Shown here in pieces: positions 1-5,105 of a stretch of 10,995 nucleotides of DNA. The stretch comes from Chloroflexi bacterium RBG_16_64_43. Its GTDB lineage: Bacteria > Chloroflexota > Anaerolineae > Anaerolineales > RBG-16-64-43. Location of the stretch: assembly GCA_001796965.1 (NCBI GenBank), contig MGOA01000060.1, positions 1 through 10,995 of the forward strand. Direction: 5' to 3'. Each line of letters starts with the position of its first letter. Position 1 is the first letter of the stretch. A model generated the notes under the pieces. That model made no database searches and was not told where the DNA came from. It was given only the letters and a program-made list of their open reading frames with translations. The position numbers were made by a program, and so were the translations under genes.

Positions 1-1
1 C

Positions 2-124
2 GCGCCTGCGGGAATCCCCATCGCAGATCTCAAGATACATCTGTCTGATCTCGAGACGAACCTCCGCGTGTTTGCGCCACGTGCAGAGGTTGTGACTGGC
101 GAGATCTTTGCGGCGGCCCAGTGA
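2..124 (+). CDS. 3' end of an unidentified protein (5' end outside window)
   Basis: One frame is open from the first bases of the window to a TGA at 122-124 and gives about 40 residues ending in RVFAPRAEVVTGEIFAAAQ. The composition (balanced, mixed hydrophobic and charged, with GC-biased third positions) looks like real coding sequence, and no other frame here is as convincing. The start codon lies upstream of the window. I do not recognise the family from this short tail and assign no function. The next + strand gene begins about 250 bases downstream, so the two need not share a transcript. Confidence rests only on the open frame reaching the window edge and on its protein-like composition. 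Confidence 0.5.
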   Translation, partial: APAGIPIADLKIHLSDLETNLRVFAPRAEVVTGEIFAAAQ

Positions 125-373
125 ATCCTTCGGGCATGTGGCCGCCGACAAGTGCCAGATCTTGCCGCTGCCCAACAACATGCTGCCTGCCCGCGCGACT
201 TGTCGCTCCGGCGTATTGTGACGCACTGGGTCAAGGGGCAGGCTGGCCGCGGGCCGGGGAGGTCCTTCGACAAGAAGGCAACGGCAATCCTTGTGCAATC
301 GAAGGTTAAGTTGAGAGTGCGTGTGATAGACCCGGTGCTCCCTTCAGATAGATGCAAACCTCACGAGGTCATG
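125..373. other. Intergenic region upstream of the amidohydrolase lipoprotein gene
   Basis: This stretch lies between the partial gene and the lipoprotein gene. The lipoprotein frame stays open upstream to an ATG at 152, but the translated extension has no protein-like character and would bury the signal peptide, so I treat it as non-coding. A 7-base inverted repeat, CGACAAG (146-152) and CTTGTCG (199-205), is present but its arms are far apart. I see no convincing -35/-10 promoter pair. Confidence 0.4.
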
Positions 374-2122
374 ATGAGAATCGTTCGTAACAGCAGGTCG
401 GCTTCCCTGGTCTTGGTGGTCTTCATCTCTGCGTGTGTCTTGCCCCCATCCTCATCAACAATCGCCAACACCCCTGTGGCCAGCGCAACCGAAACAGCAA
501 CGAGTCCCGCCTATGTGCCTGATACAGTCTTCCACAATGGGTTCATCCTTACGATGGATGATAACCAGCCCCAGGCGCAGGCAATCGCCATCGATGGGGG
601 GAGTATCCTGGCGGTCGGATCCGACAGCGAAATCCTCTCGCTAGCGGGCTCCTCCACGGCAGTCGTGAACCTACAAGGTTACACCATTGCGCCGGGCTTC
701 ATTGACTCTCATCAGCACCGGATTGGTGACCGAGGGAAGCGCAATTACACCGAAGCGGATCCAGTGATCCAGCTCGCCATTGAGCAGGGCTGGACGACTC
801 TGGATGAGCTTTATGTCAACCAGGAGCGGCTCGACGAATTGCGCGCGCTCGATCAGGAAGGCCGGCTTCGACTTCGGGTGAATGCCTACCTGCCTGTCAT
901 GGACAACAGCCCCGAGGGCAGGTTGATGGCTCCCTACTACCAGAGCTACTCACAGGGGCAGATGGTCAGCCCACGCGTCCGCGTCGCGGGGCTGAAAATA
1001 TTCACCGACTTTGACAACGCAACCATCCTCTTCTGGGAACAGGATGACCTGAATGCCTATCTGCTGACGCTGCATCAAGAAGGCTGGCAACTGGCCGTCA
1101 AAACCGTCAGTGCGCGTTCATTGGAGATGATCTTAAATGCCTTTGAGCATATCGAGACCATTGATCCGAACGTCATAGACAGCCGCGGCCGACTCGAACA
1201 TGTTCTCTTCCTGACTCCCGAACAGATCACGCGCGTGCAACATCTTGGACTCATCCCGTCCATTCAAACCAATTCGCCTGGCCAGCTGGTTGGCAGTCAA
1301 GACCTTGCCGTCTTGATGGCGCGCGAGCCGCGAGGCTCGGCGTTTCCCTGGCGCAGTCTGACCGAAGCCAACATCAACATAGCCAACGGGTCTGCATGGC
1401 CCAGTTACTATGTGGATGAACTGACGGGCGCCCCCTTCGGTTCTCCCATGCGGCTCATCTATCAAGCTGTCGCGCGCGAGGGGAATCTCGGCGCGCAACC
1501 CGAAGCATGGATGCTCGACCAAACGATCACCGCCGAAGATGCCCTGCGCAGTCTCACGATCGATGCGGCGTATGCGAACTTCCAGGATGACATTCTGGGC
1601 AGCCTGACCCCCGGCAAGCTGGCTGACATGGTGATTCTCTCCGACAGCCCGTTGTCCGGCGCGACAGGCGACATCAACAACATCAACGTCCTAATGACGA
1701 TGATCGACGGGCAAGTGGAGTACTGCGCCACGGGATTCGAATCGCTCTGTCCCGGGCTGCCAACGGCCCGCCCCGCTGTGTCTCAGGGAACGGAAGCGCC
1801 GGGGTCAACGCCATTCACTGGCGATTGGGAAGGAATCGATCCCTTTGACGGCAGCACTCTCACAATCTCCCTGGTGCAGACCGAGGATGGCTTGACAGGT
1901 ACCTACAACGACACATACAGCCCAAACGTTGAGCCTCCCGGGTATCAGGGAAGTGGTTCGGGCACAAGGCTATCCTCCACAACGGCACAAATGACATTCA
2001 GTCTCACTCGCTGGGATGGTAGGTCTGTGCAAGTAGAATACTCCCTGACGCTCTCAAACCAGAATGAGACACTAACGTTAGGCTGTGACGTTGGCTGCCC
2101 AATCGCACTGCAACGTCAGTAA
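374..2122 (+). CDS. Amidohydrolase-superfamily (YtcJ-like) lipoprotein with C-terminal beta-rich domain
   Basis: The 582-residue product begins with a lipoprotein signal peptide: basic start MRIVRNSR, a hydrophobic core, and lipobox I-S-A-C with the Cys at residue 21. It is therefore probably exported and lipid-anchored. ATG 374 is preferred because GAGG (365-368) lies 5 nt upstream; ATG 371 is the alternative. The body resembles YtcJ/amidohydrolase family 3: an N-terminal sandwich (FHNGFILTMDDNQPQAQAIA), the metal-binding pair in DSHQH (His113 and His115), GLKIFTD (Lys208), RLEH (His276), and the closing GSLTPGKLADMVIL. Two positions expected to be metal or catalytic residues differ: AVKTVSARS has Lys243 where relatives usually have His, and GSAWP has Ala341 where they have Asp. 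After a Pro/Ser/Thr-rich linker, residues from about 481 form a separate beta-rich domain starting FTGDWEG. Substrate is unknown; activity is uncertain. Confidence 0.85.
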   Translation: MRIVRNSRSASLVLVVFISACVLPPSSSTIANTPVASATETATSPAYVPDTVFHNGFILTMDDNQPQAQAIAIDGGSILAVGSDSEILSLAGSSTAVVNLQGYTIAPGFIDSHQHRIGDRGKRNYTEADPVIQLAIEQGWTTLDELYVNQERLDELRALDQEGRLRLRVNAYLPVMDNSPEGRLMAPYYQSYSQGQMVSPRVRVAGLKIFTDFDNATILFWEQDDLNAYLLTLHQEGWQLAVKTVSARSLEMILNAFEHIETIDPNVIDSRGRLEHVLFLTPEQITRVQHLGLIPSIQTNSPGQLVGSQDLAVLMAREPRGSAFPWRSLTEANINIANGSAWPSYYVDELTGAPFGSPMRLIYQAVAREGNLGAQPEAWMLDQTITAEDALRSLTIDAAYANFQDDILGSLTPGKLADMVILSDSPLSGATGDINNINVLMTMIDGQVEYCATGFESLCPGLPTARPAVSQGTEAPGSTPFTGDWEGIDPFDGSTLTISLVQTEDGLTGTYNDTYSPNVEPPGYQGSGSGTRLSSTTAQMTFSLTRWDGRSVQVEYSLTLSNQNETLTLGCDVGCPIALQRQ

Positions 2123-2131
2123 TGGAGGATG

Positions 2132-2149
2132 CGCCAGCCAGCGCTGGCG
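2132..2149. terminator. Terminator-like hairpin after the amidohydrolase gene
   Basis: CGCCAGC (2132-2138) and GCTGGCG (2143-2149) form a perfect 7-bp stem with a 4-base loop, starting 10 nt after the amidohydrolase stop. No T-run follows, so it is only terminator-like. It could instead be a 3'-end stabilising structure. Confidence 0.35.
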
Positions 2150-2316
2150 AACACAGGCTGCACCTGAGTGCCTCTGCGCGGGGATGGGACGCGGGACTTG
2201 CTATGGTCCATGTGATCACGACGTTGGCGCGTTCTAAGCCAGCGGCGGATGTAGCCTCGCTGGCGGGCGGACGCGCCGATCGAGAACCAGCCGTTGCCTC
2301 TCAGGGATTACAAGAC

Positions 2317-2712
2317 ATGTCGCGTAAACCAAAGACCATCGACGAGTACCTTGCACCGTTGAGCAGCGAGAAGCGAGCGGCGCTCGAGAAGCTTCGAAGG
2401 GCCATCAGGTCCGCGGCGCCCAAGGCTGAAGAGTGCATCAGCTACCGGGTCCCAGCCTTCCGTCTCGGCGGCAGGATGCTAGTGGCCTTTGGCGCGGCCG
2501 CGAACCACTGCGCCTTCTACCCCGGTGCGTTTCCCGTTGAAGCTCACAAGAATGAACTCAAGGCCTACGACACCAGCAAGGGCACCATCCGCTTTCAAGC
2601 GGACAGGCCCTTACCTGCCATACTTGTGCGGAAGCTAGTAAGAACTCGGATCGCGGAGCGCGCCGCCGCCGAGTCAGTGCGTCAGGCGTCCAACGTCGCA
2701 GCTGTTGGCTAG
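2317..2712 (+). CDS. DUF1801 / YdhG-like domain protein
   Basis: The product is a 131-residue small soluble protein. Family-like features run in order: KPKTIDEYLAPL at the N-terminus, a helix (EKRAALEKLRRAIRSAAP), ECISYRVPAFRLGGRMLVAFGA, NHCAFYPGAFPVEAHKNELK, and YDTSKGTIRFQADRPLPAILVRKLVRTRI. These match the DUF1801 (YdhG/YyaI, frataxin-like fold) family in order and length. The biochemical role of the family is poorly defined; some members have been proposed as iron-binding, which nothing here proves. The frame is open upstream to an ATG at 2122, but that 65-residue extension is low-complexity and unlike the family. ATG 2317, with GGGA 9-12 nt upstream, gives the normal start. The last 59 bases are also present as a duplicated fragment at 3696-3754. 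Confidence 0.85.
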   Translation: MSRKPKTIDEYLAPLSSEKRAALEKLRRAIRSAAPKAEECISYRVPAFRLGGRMLVAFGAAANHCAFYPGAFPVEAHKNELKAYDTSKGTIRFQADRPLPAILVRKLVRTRIAERAAAESVRQASNVAAVG

Positions 2713-2770
2713 GTGTAAGAACATACCACGCGAACCATCCGCTACACACCCCGGACCAGGAGGCCCCTGA

Positions 2771-3091
2771 ATGCCCAAGATTGGCCAACTCTTCACCAGC
2801 GGTCAATGGCTCGTCAAGCCAGGCAAGGAAGCGGAGTTCATATCGGCCTGGGATGCTTTCGCCCAGTGGACTGGCCAGAACCAACCTGGGGTCGGATCCG
2901 GCCACCTACTCCAAGATACGACCAACCCAAGGAGCTTCGTCTCCTTCGGCCCTTGGGACAGCAAGGAGGCAATCGAGCGATGGCGCGAGAACCCTGAGTT
3001 CCGGACCTTTCTGAGCAGCGCTCGCGGGCTATGCGACGACATCCAGCCGAGGACACTTACCCTGGTCGCTCTCGCAATACCGAAAAGTTGA
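2771..3091 (+). CDS. ABM-like (antibiotic biosynthesis monooxygenase fold) protein, copy 1
   Basis: This is a 106-residue protein with the ferredoxin-like dimeric alpha/beta-barrel pattern of the ABM superfamily: first strand GQLFTSGQWLVKPGKEAEF, helix ISAWDAFAQWT, strand GHLLQDTTNPRSFVSFGPW, helix DSKEAIERWRENPEFRTFL, and last strand PRTLTLVALA. The phrase FVSFGPWDS...WR..PEF is characteristic of ABM-type proteins, which include cofactor-free monooxygenases and heme-degrading enzymes but also many of unknown role. No signal peptide or membrane segment is visible, so it is cytoplasmic. A strong AGGAGG (2758-2763) lies 7 nt before ATG 2771, which starts 58 bases after the DUF1801 stop, suggesting co-transcription. 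The gene lies wholly inside the duplicated unit; its copy at 3813-4133 encodes an identical protein. Confidence 0.85.
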   Translation: MPKIGQLFTSGQWLVKPGKEAEFISAWDAFAQWTGQNQPGVGSGHLLQDTTNPRSFVSFGPWDSKEAIERWRENPEFRTFLSSARGLCDDIQPRTLTLVALAIPKS

Positions 3092-3101
3092 GCAGCGCCT
3101 C

Positions 3102-3239
3102 GCCAGGATCCCGAGCGGAACCTCCTGGCCGTACAATATTTCGCTGCCCGCCTCGGCCCGAGCACCCAAGGCGGGCCGCACCTCGCCTCGCCTGCCCGGG
3201 CCGCACATCGTCCCGATACCCTTCGGGAGGCCAGGGACG
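3102..3239. promoter_or_regulatory. Structured ABM-VOC spacer with three hairpins (copy 1)
   Basis: The 218-base spacer between the ABM and VOC genes holds three consecutive inverted repeats. They are GCCAGGA/TCCTGGC (3102-3108 and 3123-3129), GCCCGCC/GGCGGGC (3146-3152 and 3170-3176, with CTCGG/CCGAG inside), and CGTCCC/GGGACG (3209-3214 and 3234-3239, with CCC-TTC-GGG inside). The first begins 10 nt after the ABM stop and is followed by the AT-rich ACAATATTT, so it could end transcription. The only base that differs between the duplicated copies (3218) lies in the third hairpin, in an unpaired segment. Confidence 0.45.
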
Positions 3240-3309
3240 CCGTTAGGCCGCTCGGCCCAATCCGCCTGCCAATTCCGGCTAGGAAGCGAAGAAAGGCCCG
3301 ATTGCTATT

Positions 3310-4056
3310 ATGTCTACTCCGAACCCAATCCCGCGAGTTCTCGAGTTGCGAGTTGCCCTTACAGCCGATGCCTACGAGCGATTGGCGAGTTTCTATTCTG
3401 ATGGGCTTGGGCTCGAGCCTGCCCAGGTCTGGCCCGACGATCAAGGTCGAGCGCTGGTCCTCGACATGGGCAAGGCGACCCTCGAAGTGTTTGATGAAAC
3501 GCAGGCTCAGACAATCGACCAGATCGAGGTCGGCCGCCGCATCAGCGGGCAGATCCGCTTCGCCCTACAGGTACCTGACTTGAAGGCCGCAACGGAGCGG
3601 TTGCTTGCACACGGGGCAACGCTGGTCCACCCTCCGGTTGTCACTCCCTGGGGCGATCACAACGTGCGGTTCCAAGACCCTGAAGGCATGCAAATCGGAG
3701 CGCGCCGCCGCCGAGTCAGTGCGTCAGGCGTCCAACGTCGCAGCTGTTGGCTAGGTGTAAGAACATACCACGCGAACCATCCGCTACACACCCCGGACCA
3801 GGAGGCCCCTGAATGCCCAAGATTGGCCAACTCTTCACCAGCGGTCAATGGCTCGTCAAGCCAGGCAAGGAAGCGGAGTTCATATCGGCCTGGGATGCTT
3901 TCGCCCAGTGGACTGGCCAGAACCAACCTGGGGTCGGATCCGGCCACCTACTCCAAGATACGACCAACCCAAGGAGCTTCGTCTCCTTCGGCCCTTGGGA
4001 CAGCAAGGAGGCAATCGAGCGATGGCGCGAGAACCCTGAGTTCCGGACCTTTCTGA
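3310..4056 (+). CDS. VOC/glyoxalase-family gene, copy 1, C-terminus replaced at the duplication junction (chimeric ORF)
   Basis: Residues 1-129 match the intact VOC copy at 4352-4768: strand LELRVALTADAYERLASFYSDGLGL, LEVFDE, a second beta-alpha module IRFALQVPDLKAATERLLAHGA, then TPWGDHNVRFQDPEGMQI. At base 3696 the reading frame crosses the junction. The last residues TLYQVGEPP are lost and replaced by about 120 residues starting GARRRRVSASGVQ, read in the wrong frame through the DUF1801 fragment and the second ABM gene, until a stop at 4056. The tail is an accident of the rearrangement, not a domain. Loss of the final strand of the VOC fold, plus the long junk tail, makes a functional product doubtful. 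The ribosome site is weak (AAAGG about 13 nt before the ATG). Confidence 0.7.
   Translation: MSTPNPIPRVLELRVALTADAYERLASFYSDGLGLEPAQVWPDDQGRALVLDMGKATLEVFDETQAQTIDQIEVGRRISGQIRFALQVPDLKAATERLLAHGATLVHPPVVTPWGDHNVRFQDPEGMQIGARRRRVSASGVQRRSCWLGVRTYHANHPLHTPDQEAPECPRLANSSPAVNGSSSQARKRSSYRPGMLSPSGLARTNLGSDPATYSKIRPTQGASSPSALGTARRQSSDGARTLSSGPF
3696..3754 (+). pseudogene. 3' fragment of the DUF1801 gene
   Basis: This is an exact copy of bases 2654-2712, encoding only the last residues (RAAAESVRQASNVAAVG) and the stop codon of the DUF1801 protein. It lacks a start codon and most of the domain, and is read in another frame as the tail of the chimeric VOC ORF. It is a by-product of the tandem duplication. 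Confidence 0.9.
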
Positions 4057-4133
4057 GCAGCGCTCGCGGGCTATGCGACGACATCCAGCCGAGGACACTT
4101 ACCCTGGTCGCTCTCGCAATACCGAAAAGTTGA
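3813..4133 (+). CDS. ABM-like protein, copy 2
   Basis: This encodes a 106-residue protein identical to that at 2771-3091, with the same AGGAGG ribosome site 7 nt upstream (3800-3805). The whole gene and its local upstream region were duplicated, so it should be translated as well as copy 1 if transcribed. Its 5' part is overlapped in another frame by the chimeric VOC ORF (to 4056), so ribosomes running through that ORF could interfere with its translation. It is the only gene of the cluster present twice in complete form. Fold evidence: GQWLVKPGKEAEF, SFVSFGPWDSKEAI and WRENPEF, as in copy 1; substrate unknown. Confidence 0.85.
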   Translation: MPKIGQLFTSGQWLVKPGKEAEFISAWDAFAQWTGQNQPGVGSGHLLQDTTNPRSFVSFGPWDSKEAIERWRENPEFRTFLSSARGLCDDIQPRTLTLVALAIPKS

Positions 4134-4143
4134 GCAGCGCCTC

Positions 4144-4281
4144 GCCAGGATCCCGAGCGGAACCTCCTGGCCGTACAATATTTCGCTGCCCGCCTCGGCC
4201 CGAGCACCCAAGGCGGGCCGCACCTCGCCTCGCCTGCCCGGGCCGCACATCGTCCCGATGCCCTTCGGGAGGCCAGGGACG
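4144..4281. promoter_or_regulatory. Structured ABM-VOC spacer with three hairpins (copy 2)
   Basis: This is a duplicate of the hairpin-rich spacer at 3102-3239. All three stems are intact: GCCAGGA/TCCTGGC, GCCCGCC/GGCGGGC at 4188-4218, and CGTCCC/GGGACG at 4251-4281. The single difference, G at 4260, leaves the stems unchanged. Confidence 0.45.
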
Positions 4282-4351
4282 CCGTTAGGCCGCTCGGCCC
4301 AATCCGCCTGCCAATTCCGGCTAGGAAGCGAAGAAAGGCCCGATTGCTATT

Positions 4352-4768
4352 ATGTCTACTCCGAACCCAATCCCGCGAGTTCTCGAGTTGCGAGTTGCCC
4401 TTACAGCCGATGCCTACGAGCGATTGGCGAGTTTCTATTCTGATGGGCTTGGGCTCGAGCCTGCCCAGGTCTGGCCCGACGATCAAGGTCGAGCGCTGGT
4501 CCTCGACATGGGCAAGGCGACCCTCGAAGTGTTTGATGAAACGCAGGCTCAGACAATCGACCAGATCGAGGTCGGCCGCCGCATCAGCGGGCAGATCCGC
4601 TTCGCCCTACAGGTACCTGACTTGAAGGCCGCAACGGAGCGGTTGCTTGCACACGGGGCAACGCTGGTCCACCCTCCGGTTGTCACTCCCTGGGGCGATC
4701 ACAACGTGCGGTTCCAAGACCCTGAAGGCATGCAAATCACGCTTTATCAGGTAGGTGAGCCACCATGA
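4352..4768 (+). CDS. VOC-superfamily (glyoxalase/bleomycin-resistance fold) protein, intact copy
   Basis: This is a 138-residue cytoplasmic protein with the two beta-alpha-beta-beta-beta modules of the vicinal oxygen chelate superfamily. The first module runs from ELRVALTADAYERLASFYSDGLGLEP to ALVLDMGKATLEVFDE; the second runs from IRFALQVPDLKAATERLLAHGATLV to NVRFQDPEGMQITLYQ. The length is normal for a single-domain VOC protein. The final motif has Thr (ITLYQ) where many metal-dependent members have Glu, so the metal site may be altered; Glu in LEVFDE is retained. Family members include glyoxalases, dioxygenases and antibiotic-binding proteins, and the substrate cannot be told here. It follows ABM copy 2 after the hairpin-rich 218-base spacer and has a weak ribosome site, so its expression may depend on read-through. 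Confidence 0.85.
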   Translation: MSTPNPIPRVLELRVALTADAYERLASFYSDGLGLEPAQVWPDDQGRALVLDMGKATLEVFDETQAQTIDQIEVGRRISGQIRFALQVPDLKAATERLLAHGATLVHPPVVTPWGDHNVRFQDPEGMQITLYQVGEPP

Positions 4769-5105
4769 GGCAGACCGTGCAGCAGAGCGTGGCGCAACCT
4801 CTGATTGGACCGGATGGGCCGCGCAGTGGGGTAACACGGGGCATCACAGGCTTCGCAACCGAAGTGCACTCCTGTGGAGGGACGACAAGTTGCCGACCGA
4901 CAAGGGCCTGCCGGACGAACGCCGGGTCAATGACGGTTTGCGGCAACTCCGCCAGCTGCCGGGATTAGCATGAAGAAGTGGTCGATGTCTCGAGGCTCAT
5001 AGTGGATTCGGATTTCAGCGATGTGTGCCATCTTGGGACTCGGCTTTACGTGTCGGTTGAGATCCGCCGAGCCTCTACGCGATGAGCCCCCAGGTGAGAG
5101 ATCAA
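4769..5105. other. 337-base region without a convincing gene
   Basis: Short open frames exist, including one of 67 codons whose ATG (4765) overlaps the VOC stop as ATGA. Its product is Thr/Ser/Arg/Cys-rich with no recognisable fold, so I do not call it. On the - strand, MAHIAEIRIHYEPRDIDHFF (from 5030) looks locally protein-like but ends after about 34 residues; it may be a gene remnant. An inverted repeat GTTGCCG (4889-4895) / CGGCAAC (4941-4947) is present. I see no tRNA and no clear promoter. Confidence 0.4.

Larger units (their letters stand above)
2654..3695 (+). repeat. Tandem duplication, copy 1 (1042 bp)
   Basis: This is the first unit of a direct tandem duplication with its second copy at 3696-4737 (constant offset 1042). 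The unit runs from near the 3' end of the DUF1801 gene, through the ABM gene and spacer, to near the 3' end of the VOC gene. Comparing the copies by eye shows one difference, A at 3218 against G at 4260. The breakpoints share only one ambiguous base (C), so there is essentially no long homology at the junction. Near-identity indicates a recent event or an assembly artefact. Confidence 0.95.
3696..4737 (+). repeat. Tandem duplication, copy 2 (1042 bp)
   Basis: This is the second unit of the direct duplication, immediately abutting copy 1. It begins with the last 59 bases of the DUF1801 gene (out of context, no start codon), then carries a complete ABM gene, the spacer and the VOC gene. Past 4737 the sequence continues into the genuine 3' end of VOC, so this copy holds the ancestral VOC terminus, while copy 1 holds the ancestral DUF1801 junction. 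The one difference from copy 1 is G at 4260. Confidence 0.95.

Noticed and set aside
152..373. N-terminal extension of the amidohydrolase lipoprotein from ATG 152
   Set aside because: It would place 74 residues of non-protein-like sequence before a clear lipoprotein signal peptide and lipobox; ATG 374 has a ribosome site.
2122..2316. Extended DUF1801 start at ATG 2122 overlapping the previous stop codon
   Set aside because: The 65 extra residues are low-complexity, include the hairpin at 2132-2149 and have no counterpart in the family as I know it; ATG 2317 gives the normal domain start.
3092..3309. Integron attC site (GTTAGGC at 3242-3248 near small cassette-like genes)
   Set aside because: The genes (DUF1801, ABM, VOC) are of a kind found in cassettes, and GTTAGGC fits the GTTRRRY core. 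However, no matching RYYYAAC inverse core lies upstream, the other gene ends have no attC-like structure, and no integrase is seen. The repetition is explained by simple tandem duplication.
4765..4968. 67-codon ORF overlapping the VOC stop as ATGA
   Set aside because: The overlap suggests translational coupling, but the product is Thr/Ser/Arg/Cys-rich with no secondary-structure pattern or family resemblance, and competing frames are open over the same region.
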